Source of the DNA: Porticoccaceae bacterium
Lineage (GTDB): Bacteria; Pseudomonadota; Gammaproteobacteria; Pseudomonadales; Porticoccaceae
Assembly (NCBI GenBank): GCA_003448675.1
Contig: DLXZ01000154.1
Coordinates: forward strand, 8,724-19,807
Direction of reading: 5' to 3'
DNA: 11,084 nucleotides
The notes beneath the pieces were generated by a model. That model searched no databases and had not been told where the DNA came from. It was given only the letters and a program-made list of their open reading frames with translations. How positions within the stretch are numbered: position 1 is the stretch's first letter; every line of letters starts with the position of its first letter. Made by a program: the position numbers and the translations under genes. Below, piece by piece: positions 1 through 6,187 of the stretch.

Positions 1-116
1 AGCCAGCAACCCTGGTTGGCCCTGGCGTCCAGATAACTGGCCAGGGCGGCGTAGAGAGAACCAAGGTGTAGCGGCCCGGTGGGCGACGGTGCGAAGCGAC
101 CAACGTAAGGGTTCAT
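1..116 (-). CDS. gluQ: Glutamyl-Q tRNA(Asp) synthetase, N-terminal fragment
   Basis: The first 38 codons of a gene that runs off the left edge, read leftward from an ATG at 116-114. The product begins MNPYVGRF and continues with [13 protein letters not shown], the Rossmann-fold signature of the GluRS family, with the HIGH-like element as HLGS. Full-length glutamyl-queuosine synthetases are about 300 residues. They lack the anticodon-binding domain of GluRS and charge glutamate onto the queuosine base of tRNA(Asp). The very short N-terminal lead before GRFAPSPTG, and the position directly after dksA, favour gluQ over gltX; dksA followed by gluQ is a known gammaproteobacterial arrangement. The 51-base gap after dksA shows no clear hairpin terminator, so read-through from dksA is likely. 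No strong Shine-Dalgarno sequence is visible. It holds an ACCGGCTC direct repeat (122-129 and 138-145) of unknown meaning. Confidence 0.88.
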   Translation of the reverse strand, partial: MNPYVGRFAPSPTGPLHLGSLYAALASYLDARANQGCW

Positions 117-167
117 CGCTAACCGGCTCAAACAGTCACCGGCTCCCGCCCCATCAGAGAGGGAAAG

Positions 168-617
168 TTAACCGCCGGTGATTTGTTTTTCCCGGATCTC
201 ATCAAGGGTTTTGCAGTCGACGCATAGCGTGGCAGTTGGGCGGGCCTCAAGTCGGCGGATACCAATTTCAACGCCGCACTGCTCACAAAAGCCGTAATCG
301 TCGGCGTCGATGGTTTCAATAGTGGAGTCGATTTTCTTGATTAGCTTGCGTTCGCGGTCACGGGCGCGCAGCTCCAGGCTGAACTCCTCCTCCTGAGTGG
401 CTCGATCGGCGGGATCGGGAAAGTTGGCCGCTTCGTCCTTCATGTGAGTGACGGTACGGTCCACTTCTTCCATTAATTCCTGCTTCCAGGCCAGCAACAG
501 GGCCTTGAAGTGGGCGCGTTGCTTTTCGTTCATGTACTCCTCACCCTTTTTCTCCTTGTAGGGGGGATAACCATGAATGGTGGTCTCTGTTTGTTTTGAA
601 GCTTTTTTCCTTGGCAT
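168..617 (-). CDS. dksA: RNA polymerase-binding transcription factor DksA
   Basis: A 149-residue protein, close to the 151 of E. coli DksA and nearly collinear with it. DksA enters the RNA polymerase secondary channel and, with ppGpp, represses rRNA promoters and activates amino-acid promoters. The coiled-coil region (about 30-105) carries the tip motif DPADRA with Asp68, Asp71 and Ala73, the residues that act near the polymerase active site. The C-terminal four-cysteine zinc finger is Cys111-x2-Cys114 and Cys132-x2-Cys135, followed by the conserved ending IREKQ. I chose the ATG at 617 because the N-terminal YKEKKGEEYMNE segment matches the E. coli N-terminus; the internal Met29 would lose it. 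The complete zinc finger and tip make this canonical DksA rather than a cysteine-poor DksA2. It is followed by gluQ and preceded by a good sigma-70 promoter. Confidence 0.97.
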   Translation of the reverse strand: MPRKKASKQTETTIHGYPPYKEKKGEEYMNEKQRAHFKALLLAWKQELMEEVDRTVTHMKDEAANFPDPADRATQEEEFSLELRARDRERKLIKKIDSTIETIDADDYGFCEQCGVEIGIRRLEARPTATLCVDCKTLDEIREKQITGG

Positions 618-654
618 CTACGGGTTCCGGCTACTCAGCTTTGAGAAACTGGGC

Positions 655-683
655 TTTATAGTGCCCGGTCAGGTTTTTTTCAA
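655..683 (-). promoter_or_regulatory. Predicted sigma-70 promoter of dksA
   Basis: Read on the minus strand, TTGAAA (683-678) and TATAAA (660-655) are separated by exactly 17 bases, matching the consensus at 4/6 or better in both boxes. The predicted start is near 648, giving a leader of about 30 bases before the dksA ATG. Just downstream of the -10 box the sequence is GCCCAG, a GC-rich discriminator of the kind found at promoters repressed by DksA/ppGpp. Self-repression is therefore plausible but inferred. Confidence 0.6.
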
Positions 684-731
684 GGATTATTTGTTGTTGG
701 GGCGAAGCTGGGGGCTAATGGCCCCAGGCGC

Positions 732-737
732 TACAAT
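732..737 (+). promoter_or_regulatory. Possible -10 box for the aminotransferase-sfsA unit
   Basis: TACAAT lies 26 bases before the ATG at 764, so a start near 744 would leave a leader of about 20 bases containing the GGAG ribosome site at 749-752. No convincing -35 box is present at 16-18 bases upstream, where the sequence is G-rich. A small inverted repeat, CTGGGGGC/GCCCCAG (708-726), occupies that zone instead. The promoter may be weak or activator-dependent. Confidence 0.33.
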
Positions 738-763
738 AGGCGGATTCTGGAGTAAAAGCAGTA

Positions 764-1948
764 ATGAACGCAAAATCCCATGACAAAGGCAGGCCCCTGG
801 CGCACCGTTTGGAGCAGATGACCTCATTCAAGGTCGTCGATTTTCTGGAAGCGGCGGTAGCCATGGAAGCCCAGGGCCGGGACATTGTACGCATGGAGGC
901 TGGTGAGCCGGCTTTTGATACCGCCCCCGCCATTGCCGAAGCTGCCATCAAGGCCCTGAAGGACGAAAAAACCCACTACACCCCTTCTTTCGGCATCAGT
1001 GCGCTGCGCGAAGCCATCGCGGCTTTTTATGATACTCGCTATGGCCTCAAGCTGAGTCCCGAACGGGTGGTTGTCACCACCGGCAGTAGTGCGGCGCTGG
1101 GTCTTATTTGTGATCTGTATATCAACCCCGGTGAGGGTTTGTTGCTCACCGATCCCGGCTATCCCTGTAATGCAAATTTTGTCCGGCGGGCCGGCGGAGA
1201 GCCACAGCTGGTGCCGGTGAGCGCCGACAACGCCTATCAGCTGACCGGCGAGCTGGTGCAGTCCAGCTGGCGGGACAATACCATCGGTGTGATGGTGGCT
1301 TCACCCAGTAACCCCACGGGGGAAATGGTTGATCGAGCCAATCAGACCGCGATCCATAACACCGTAAGCCGTCATGGTGGGGTGTTGATCATGGATGAGC
1401 TCTACCACGGGCTGGTCTATGACGAAAAGGAAACCTCGGTTCTGGAAATCACCGACGAGGCTTTCGTTATCAACAGTTTCTCCAAATACTTTGGCATGAC
1501 CGGCTGGCGGCTGGGCTGGATGGTGGCGCCGGAGGACACCCTGCCCGCCATCAGTGTTATGACCCAGAACTTTTATATATCACCGCCCAGTATTGCCCAG
1601 TATGCGGCCCTGGGTGCTTTTCAGCCGGCCACCATCGGCCTTATGGAGGAACGCCGGGAGATTCTGCGCCAGCGTCGGGACTTCCTGGTGCCGGCGCTAC
1701 GGGAGCTGGGTTTTGTGATCCCCCATAGCCCGGCGGGTGCTTTTTATATCTACGCCAATATCGAAGCCCTGGCCGATGACAGCGAGACCTTTTGTTGGGA
1801 CATGCTGGAGCGCGCGGGCGTGTCTTTTACCCCCGGCACTGATTTTGGCGAGCATCTGGCGCGCCAACATGTGCGCTTTTCCTACACCCAACCTATGGAG
1901 CGACTGGAGCTGGCGGTGGAGCGTCTGGCCAGTGCTCTGGGTCGCTAG
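764..1948 (+). CDS. Class I/II PLP-dependent aminotransferase
   Basis: A 394-residue cytosolic fold-type I aminotransferase of the aspartate aminotransferase-like group. Visible motifs are SNPTG (182-186), the Asp211/Tyr214 pair that contacts the PLP ring (MDELYHG), the Schiff-base lysine Lys241 in SFSKYFGMTGWRLGW, and the substrate carboxylate arginine Arg371 in RFSY. All catalytic residues appear present. Such enzymes move an amino group between an amino acid and a 2-oxo acid; the amino-acid specificity cannot be read from sequence (aspartate, alanine and aromatic acids are all possible). The ATG is preceded by GGAG at 749-752. The gene diverges from dksA and is followed after 14 bases by sfsA, so the two are probably co-transcribed. 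The length and motifs show no sign of damage. Confidence 0.93.
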   Translation: MNAKSHDKGRPLAHRLEQMTSFKVVDFLEAAVAMEAQGRDIVRMEAGEPAFDTAPAIAEAAIKALKDEKTHYTPSFGISALREAIAAFYDTRYGLKLSPERVVVTTGSSAALGLICDLYINPGEGLLLTDPGYPCNANFVRRAGGEPQLVPVSADNAYQLTGELVQSSWRDNTIGVMVASPSNPTGEMVDRANQTAIHNTVSRHGGVLIMDELYHGLVYDEKETSVLEITDEAFVINSFSKYFGMTGWRLGWMVAPEDTLPAISVMTQNFYISPPSIAQYAALGAFQPATIGLMEERREILRQRRDFLVPALRELGFVIPHSPAGAFYIYANIEALADDSETFCWDMLERAGVSFTPGTDFGEHLARQHVRFSYTQPMERLELAVERLASALGR

Positions 1949-1962
1949 TTGGAAGCGGGTGG

Positions 1963-2679
1963 GTGATTATTGATCCGCCGCTGGAAGAGGCGGTTTTCCT
2001 CAGGCGTTACAAACGCTTTTTTGCCGATGTGGTCCTTGGCGATGGCTCGGAGCTGACCATTCATTGCGCCAATACCGGTTCCATGCGTCATTGTCTGAAC
2101 CCCGGCGCGCCCTGCTGGTTCTCCCGCTCCGACAACCCCAAACGCAAATTGCCCGGCACCCTGGAGATGGTCACCACCGATGGCGGCCTGATTGCCGGGG
2201 TTAATACCGCGCGTAGTAATCATCTCGTGGCAGAAGCCGTCAAAGGCAGCGTTATTGAGGAGCTGCAAGGCTACTCGGAGGTGCGTACTGAGGTCCGCTA
2301 CGGTGAGGAAAAAAGCCGGATCGATCTTCTTCTGGAAGATGGTGATGCACAGTGCTTCGTGGAAGTAAAAAATGTCACCCTGGAGGCCGGTGGCGGCCTC
2401 GCGACCTTCCCGGATGCGGTGACCACCCGGGGTGCCAAGCACCTGCGGGAATTAATGCGCGTGGTCGCTGAAGGGCAGCGCGCCGCACTGGTTTACTGCG
2501 TACAGTTGTCGGGTATTGAGCAAGTGTCCGTGGCAGAGGCAATTGACCCCGCTTACGCGGCGACCCTTGCTGAAGCCATGGCGGCGGGTGTTGAAGTGCT
2601 GGCCTATGCCTGCAAGCTCACACCGGGGGAGATCGCTGTTGAAAGGAGGGTGGATTTTTTCCTTCCCAGTACGCGCTAA
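1963..2679 (+). CDS. sfsA: SfsA family protein (sugar fermentation stimulation protein homolog)
   Basis: A 238-residue protein that aligns along its whole length with E. coli SfsA (234 residues). Conserved blocks are the N-terminal LRRYKRFFADV, HCANTGSM (34-41), SRIDLLL (118-124), EVKNVTL (134-140) and FPDAVTTRGAKHLREL (149-164). E. coli SfsA was described as a DNA-binding protein that raises maltose metabolism when overexpressed. The Asp121, Glu134-x-Lys136 pattern resembles a PD-(D/E)xK nuclease core, so a nuclease role is a reasonable inference. The start is a GTG at 1963, supported by GGAAG at 1951-1955 and by alignment with the E. coli N-terminus. It sits 14 bases after the aminotransferase stop and ends before a strong hairpin. 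In enterics sfsA also lies next to dksA, but on the same strand; here the two diverge. Confidence 0.95.
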   Translation: MIIDPPLEEAVFLRRYKRFFADVVLGDGSELTIHCANTGSMRHCLNPGAPCWFSRSDNPKRKLPGTLEMVTTDGGLIAGVNTARSNHLVAEAVKGSVIEELQGYSEVRTEVRYGEEKSRIDLLLEDGDAQCFVEVKNVTLEAGGGLATFPDAVTTRGAKHLRELMRVVAEGQRAALVYCVQLSGIEQVSVAEAIDPAYAATLAEAMAAGVEVLAYACKLTPGEIAVERRVDFFLPSTR

Positions 2680-2698
2680 CTGTTTCAAAAATACCAAT

Positions 2699-2727
2699 AA
2701 AAAAGCCCCGACATCCGGGGCTTTTTG
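2699..2727. terminator. Bidirectional rho-independent terminator
   Basis: A perfect hairpin: GCCCCG (2705-2710), loop ACATC, CGGGGC (2716-2721), flanked by an A run (2699-2704) and a T run (2722-2726). This extends the stem to 11 pairs and supplies a U tract in both directions. It lies between the convergent sfsA (ends 2679) and the NTF2-like gene (ends 2746), so it serves both. Confidence 0.93.
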
Positions 2728-2745
2728 TGCGTTGGACCAGGGCGT

Positions 2746-3132
2746 TTACTGCCCGTCCAATTCCACCACGCGCTTTTTGAATTTCCATTCGCCGTTTACC
2801 TTGACCACGTCGTCCAGATAGCGTCCGGAGTTATTGACAGTGGTCTTGTCACTGAAATCCACCAGGATCAGATAAGCGTCATGGGTGCCGCTATCACCGT
2901 TGACTTCGACAATGGCGTCGGTGGTGCAGTGCTTTACCTTCATGGTGGGAATGGCTTTTTTGGCGAAGGCCAGCAACGCTTCCTTACCGGCAGCCAATTC
3001 CTTGCTGCCCATGTTGAAGGTGCCATCGTCGCTAAAACACTCGGCCCAGGCTTCGGGGTTGCCGTAGTCAAAGGCGCGATTATAGCGCGCCGCCAGCTCG
3101 CGAATGGCCAGGCGATCTTCAATGTTACTCAT
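2746..3132 (-). CDS. SnoaL-like/NTF2-fold nuclear transport factor 2 family protein
   Basis: A 128-residue protein with the typical pattern of a small SnoaL-like cone-shaped alpha+beta barrel. It has an N-terminal helix (IEDRLAIRELAARYNRAFD), then WAECFSDDGTF, a central GKEALLAFAKK helix, and C-terminal strands ending in GEWKFKKRVVEL. Members include polyketide cyclases, ketosteroid isomerases, dehydratases and non-catalytic ligand binders; nothing here fixes the reaction. A catalytic role is possible but not shown. The ATG at 3132 is preceded on the minus strand by AGAGG about eight bases away, a good ribosome site. It is the last gene before the bidirectional terminator. A possible -10 box (TACAAT, 3188-3183) lies about 50 bases upstream, without a clear -35, so it may have its own promoter or be read from htpX. 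Confidence 0.88.
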   Translation of the reverse strand: MSNIEDRLAIRELAARYNRAFDYGNPEAWAECFSDDGTFNMGSKELAAGKEALLAFAKKAIPTMKVKHCTTDAIVEVNGDSGTHDAYLILVDFSDKTTVNNSGRYLDDVVKVNGEWKFKKRVVELDGQ

Positions 3133-3182
3133 GTTGATTTTCCTCTCAATTTTTTGGGGTCTGTGATTCAGTGTGCTTCAGG

Positions 3183-3188
3183 ATTGTA
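3183..3188 (-). promoter_or_regulatory. Possible -10 box upstream of the NTF2-like gene
   Basis: TACAAT read on the minus strand, in the 111-base gap between the Rieske gene and the NTF2-like gene. A start near 3176 would give a leader of about 44 bases with an AGAGG ribosome site. No good -35 box is seen, and no terminator lies between the two genes, so this is weak evidence only. Confidence 0.25.
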
Positions 3189-3243
3189 GGTGATGCCAGC
3201 GTGTGAAAACAGCGCCTTGGGTGGTGCTGATTCGGTTTCTAAT

Positions 3244-3579
3244 TCAGGTAAGGTAAATCAGGCCGTCAGCGAGGCGAAATTCGACCGACTCCAGATAAGC
3301 GCCAGCGCAGGGCCCGGCAATGCATTCGCCGTTTTCAATGGTGAACATGGCGCCGTGGGCCGAGCAGATAATATATTTCCCGTCTCGGTCCAGGAAGCGA
3401 TCCGGCATCCAATTCAGTTCGAGTCCGGCATGGGGACAGCGGTTTCTATAAAGGTAAAGCTGGTTGTTTTTGCGGATTGCGAATATTGATTCGAACTTAC
3501 CCAGTTGAAAGCCCCTGCTGCCATCCGCCGGAATATCTTCCAGTGCGCAGAGGGGCTGTTGGCTGCTATCAGACACCAC
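3244..3579 (-). CDS. Rieske [2Fe-2S] ferredoxin-like protein
   Basis: A small soluble Rieske protein of about 111 residues. The two cluster-binding boxes are Cys48-Pro-His50 and Cys72-x2-His75, separated by 21 residues, with all four ligands present. A further Cys pair (ECIAGPC, 86-91) lies after the second box. There is no signal peptide or membrane segment, so it resembles the ferredoxin components of dioxygenases or a cytosolic electron carrier; no oxygenase partner is in this window. The open frame extends upstream to 3639, but that stretch lies inside htpX. The tandem GTG codons at 3579 and 3576 give the natural N-terminus, overlapping the htpX TGA (3571-3569). No good Shine-Dalgarno sequence precedes the GTG, so translation probably depends on coupling to htpX. 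Which of the two GTG codons is used is uncertain. Confidence 0.88.
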   Translation of the reverse strand: MVSDSSQQPLCALEDIPADGSRGFQLGKFESIFAIRKNNQLYLYRNRCPHAGLELNWMPDRFLDRDGKYIICSAHGAMFTIENGECIAGPCAGAYLESVEFRLADGLIYLT

Positions 3580-4459
3580 GCTGAAGGGCCGCGATGCGCT
3601 CTTCCAGGGGCGGGTGGGACATAAACAGCTTCGTGGCATGTTCTTTCCAGCCCGAGGAGATACCCAGTGCGGTCAGCGTGTCTGGTAATTCGCCGGGGAC
3701 ATGGGCCTGGGTTTCCGCCTGTAGTCTGCGTAACGCGCCGATCATGGCGCCACGGGTGGCCAGGTGGGCCCCCGCCGCATCGGCTCGGTATTCGCGCCAG
3801 CGGCTAAAAGCCAGGACGATGGTCGAGGCCAGGATGCCGAGCACGAATTGCAGCAACATAACAATGGCAAAGTAGCCAAGGCCTGGGCGATCGTTTTTGA
3901 ACACCGCCTTGTCGATAATGGAGCCAATGATCCGCGCGAAGAACATGACAAACGTGTTCACCACTCCCTGAATCAGCGTCAGGGTCACCATGTCTCCATT
4001 GGCGACGTGACCGATTTCGTGGGCTAGTACGGCGCGGGCTTCATCGGGACTGAAACGGGTCAGCAGCCCGGCACTGACAGCCACCAGGGCCTTGTTTTTG
4101 TTCCAGCCGGTAGCGAAGGCGTTGCTCTGCTGAGCCGGGAAAATACCCACCTCAGGCATGCCGATATCGGCTTTTTTGGCCAGTTCGGCGACGGTGTTGA
4201 CCAGCCAGCGTTCCTGTTCATTAGCGGGTTCGGTGATAATTTGGGTGCGGGTGCCCATCTTGGCCAGGGTTTTCGACAATAACAGCGAAATGAATGAGCC
4301 GGCAAAACCAAAGAACCCGCAAATAATCAGCAGGGAGGTCAAATCATTGTGAATACCCTGGGCGGCAAGAAACTGTTCCAGCCCCAGAACCTGGAAAACC
4401 AGCCCGAATAACAGCAATATCGCGACATTTGTCGCTAAAAACAAACCTATGCGTAACAC
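3569..4459 (-). CDS. htpX: Membrane zinc metalloprotease HtpX
   Basis: A 296-residue inner-membrane M48-family protease that, with FtsH, degrades misfolded membrane proteins. The zinc motif HEIGH is at 147-151 (His147, Glu148, His151), and the third ligand Glu223 lies in the WREYRAD motif. Hydrophobic segments occur at about 4-26, 42-63, 160-182 and 196-218. The family blocks NEQERWLVNTV, NAFATG, SPDEA, NGDMVTLTLIQGVVNTF and SHPPLEERI are all present, and the length matches E. coli HtpX. The start is a GTG at 4459, supported by an excellent AGGAGG five bases upstream and by matching MLRIGLF with the E. coli N-terminus. A heat-shock-like promoter precedes it. Its stop codon overlaps the start of the Rieske gene, and it diverges from the CDF transporter gene. 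Confidence 0.97.
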   Translation of the reverse strand: MLRIGLFLATNVAILLLFGLVFQVLGLEQFLAAQGIHNDLTSLLIICGFFGFAGSFISLLLSKTLAKMGTRTQIITEPANEQERWLVNTVAELAKKADIGMPEVGIFPAQQSNAFATGWNKNKALVAVSAGLLTRFSPDEARAVLAHEIGHVANGDMVTLTLIQGVVNTFVMFFARIIGSIIDKAVFKNDRPGLGYFAIVMLLQFVLGILASTIVLAFSRWREYRADAAGAHLATRGAMIGALRRLQAETQAHVPGELPDTLTALGISSGWKEHATKLFMSHPPLEERIAALQRGV

Positions 4460-4500
4460 CTTTGCCTCCTGTGGATGGTGTTTAAAAACGACTCTCTATA

Positions 4501-4527
4501 AGATGTGTGCGAAGGAAAAAAATTCAA
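4501..4527 (-). promoter_or_regulatory. Predicted sigma-32-like promoter of htpX
   Basis: Read on the minus strand, TTGAAT (4527-4522) resembles the heat-shock -35 core TTGAAA, and CACATCT (4507-4501) resembles the -10 CCCATnT, with a 14-base spacer inside the known range. It would start transcription near 4493, some 34 bases before the GTG. E. coli htpX is a heat-shock gene, so the match fits the gene. The -10 is one base off consensus, and a sigma-70 reading with the same -35 would need a 20-base spacer, which is poor. Confidence 0.42.
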
Positions 4528-4540
4528 TAGGCGGAGGATT

Positions 4541-5454
4541 ATGGCACACGGCGCTAATTCCGTTAAAAGTATCATTTACGCACTGAGTGCCAACGGTTCC
4601 ATTGCCGTGGCCAAGGGGATTGCTGCCTGGACTACCGGTTCCGGAGCGATGCTGGCCGAGTCCATTCACTCCGTGGCCGATTGCAGCAACCAGGTACTGC
4701 TGTTGCTAGGCTTGAAGAGGGCCAAACGGTCGCCGTCGGAAAGCTACCCCTGGGTTATGGCAAGGAGATCTATTTCTGGTCTTTTCTGGTTGCCATTCTG
4801 CTGTTCAGCATGGGCGGCTTGTTTTCCGCCTATGAAGGTTGGCACAAGCTGCACGAACCCGAACCACTCAATGCCCCGTGGCTGGCCGTGGGGGTGCTGG
4901 TTTTCGCCATTATCGCCGAAGGTCTGTCACTGGCGGGGGGTATCCGCGAAATCAACAAAATCAGGCCGAAAGGCCAGAGCATGTGGCGCTGGTTCCGCGA
5001 TACTCGCGAAAGTGCCCTGATGGTGATTTTGGGTGAAGACATCGCCGCCATGCTGGGCCTGGTATTTGCGTTGCTAGCATTGCTGGCGGCAATCGCCACC
5101 GGCAACCCCCTGTACGACGCCATCGGCACCATGGCTATCGGCGCGCTGTTGATTGTTATTGCGGTGTTGATTGGTATCGAGGTCAAGGCCCTGTTGGTGG
5201 GGCAGGGTGTCGAGAGCCGCGTCAGGCAGAAAATGATCGCCTGGCTTGAGCGGCGAGCCGAGGTCAAGCAGGTGTTTAACCTGGTGACGCTGCGCATGGG
5301 CGATGATGTTATGGTGGCGATCAAGGCTGGGATGAATGGGGCCGATGACAGCAGCGCGCTTGTGGTCAGGCAGATCAATGCCGTGGAAGCTGACTTCAAG
5401 GCGGCGTTTCCCAATGTGCTCTGGCTGTTTTTTGAGCCGGATAATCAGGACTGA
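4541..5454 (+). pseudogene. Cation diffusion facilitator (CDF) transporter, interrupted by a one-base frameshift
   Basis: The two halves lie in different frames. The 5' half starts at ATG 4541 (GGAGG at 4533-4537) and reads MAHGANSVKS to SESYP. The 3' half continues from CTG 4750 with LGYGKEIYFW to the TGA at 5452-5454. Adding one C to the run at 4747-4750 restores a 304-residue protein of normal CDF length. CDF proteins export Zn2+ or similar divalent cations by proton antiport across the inner membrane. Putative metal site residues are His43 and Asp47 in SIHSVADCSNQ (TM2) and Glu166-Asp167 in ILGEDIAA (TM5), numbered in the repaired protein. The motifs resemble the ZnT9-like branch. About six hydrophobic segments and a C-terminal cytosolic domain are visible. 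Without repair, the 5' frame stops at 5020 and a TTG at 4681 could start the 3' part. Both halves look otherwise unmutated, so an assembly error, a very recent mutation or ribosomal slippage are all possible. The only -10-like box upstream is TATAAG (4497-4502), without a clear -35. Confidence 0.85.
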
Positions 5455-5458
5455 AACC

Positions 5459-5929
5459 ATGAACCGCTATCGAAACGGATTGGCCTATGCCCTGGTCGCA
5501 ATGAGCTTCTTTTTGAGCAGTTGCGCCTGGCTGCAGCCCGGGCGGGTAAAGCCCGAAATTCACCTGACCAGTATCAAACCCCTGCCTCGGGAAGGCCTCG
5601 AGCAGCGCTTTTTGATCGGTCTGAATATCGTTAATCCCGGTGCTGGCGAGCTCAATATTTCCGGGCTGTCTTATCACCTCACGCTCAATGGTCGTAAGGT
5701 TGCCTCCGGGGTTTCGGGAAAGATGGTTGGTATACCGGCCTATAGTGAAAGCCGTGTTCAGCTTGAGGCCAGCACTAATTTGATCAGTGGGTTGCGGGTC
5801 ATTGCGGGACTGTTACAAGACCCCGGCGCGTCAGTGGACTACGAACTGATGACCAAGATTCGTACCGCATGGTGGCCGATGCCGGTCGAAGTGTCGGAAC
5901 AGGGCTCCATCAATTTGGATGGCTTCTAG
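5459..5929 (+). CDS. LEA14/WHy-like (LEA type 2) lipoprotein
   Basis: A 156-residue predicted lipoprotein. The N-terminus MNRYRNGLAYALVAMSFF is a lipoprotein signal, with lipobox Leu19-Ser-Ser-Cys22. The residue after Cys is Ala, so the default Lol sorting rule predicts outer membrane anchoring facing the periplasm. The mature part contains the beta-sandwich pattern of the water-stress/LEA14 (WHy) domain, including FLIGLNIVNPGAGELNISGLSYHLTLNG (about 62-89) and the repeating hydrophobic strands after it. The family is common in gammaproteobacteria but its role is unclear; binding or stabilising other components under stress is a family-level guess. The ATG lies four bases after the CDF stop, with CAGGA as ribosome site inside the CDF end, so it is co-transcribed with the transporter. 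The frame is open further upstream, but the signal peptide fixes the start. Confidence 0.85.
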   Translation: MNRYRNGLAYALVAMSFFLSSCAWLQPGRVKPEIHLTSIKPLPREGLEQRFLIGLNIVNPGAGELNISGLSYHLTLNGRKVASGVSGKMVGIPAYSESRVQLEASTNLISGLRVIAGLLQDPGASVDYELMTKIRTAWWPMPVEVSEQGSINLDGF

Positions 5930-5961
5930 GTGGGCTTGTTCGGTGAACAGAGTGGCCTGCC

Positions 5962-6168
5962 ATGAGTGAAGCGCGCCTGGCGGAGCTGGAATTCAAGCTG
6001 GCCTATCAGGAGGACGCCATTGCCGCCCTGAATGATGTGATTTACCAGCAACAGCAACGGATTGATGACCTTGAGGCGCGCTTAAATCAATACCGGCAGG
6101 AAATGGAAAGCCTGCTGTCTCAGACCCCCAGCGTCGATCCCGGCCAGGAAAAACCTCCGCATTATTAG
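5962..6168 (+). CDS. slyX: SlyX family coiled-coil protein
   Basis: A 68-residue protein with a strongly heptad-like helical stretch from about residue 3 to 52 (ARLAELEFKLAYQEDAIAAL and onward) and a proline-rich end closing with PPHY, the hallmark of SlyX. E. coli SlyX is 72 residues, begins with the same ARLAELE block and ends PPPHY. The function is unknown; the shape suggests a short coiled-coil oligomer in the cytosol. It follows the lipoprotein gene after a 32-base gap with no terminator, so it is probably the last gene of the CDF-lipoprotein-slyX unit. The ribosome site is weak (AGAGTGG about eight bases upstream). It converges on the MscS gene across 19 bases. Confidence 0.93.
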   Translation: MSEARLAELEFKLAYQEDAIAALNDVIYQQQQRIDDLEARLNQYRQEMESLLSQTPSVDPGQEKPPHY

Positions 6169-6187
6169 TTAGTGTCCAACTGTTCCT

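Noticed and set aside
122..145. ACCGGCTC direct repeat between dksA and gluQ
   Set aside because: Two eight-base copies 16 bases apart in GC-rich DNA can occur by chance, and they match no known element; a dksA-gluQ terminator was looked for here and not seen.
577..783. Rightward 68-codon open frame with a hydrophobic start, in the dksA upstream gap
   Set aside because: It overlaps the dksA start, the dksA promoter and the aminotransferase start, and has no ribosome site; the hydrophobicity comes from the T-rich promoter region.
1945..2442. Leftward 165-codon open frame opposite sfsA
   Set aside because: sfsA in the other direction aligns with E. coli SfsA over its entire length.
2725..3189. 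Rightward 154-codon open frame between sfsA and the Rieske gene
   Set aside because: It is the complement of the NTF2-like gene, begins inside the terminator hairpin and has no recognisable domain; the leftward frame has a good ribosome site and family pattern.
3580..3639. N-terminal extension of the Rieske frame
   Set aside because: These 20 codons lie inside the conserved end of htpX and look unlike a Rieske N-terminus; the GTG at 3579 fits better.
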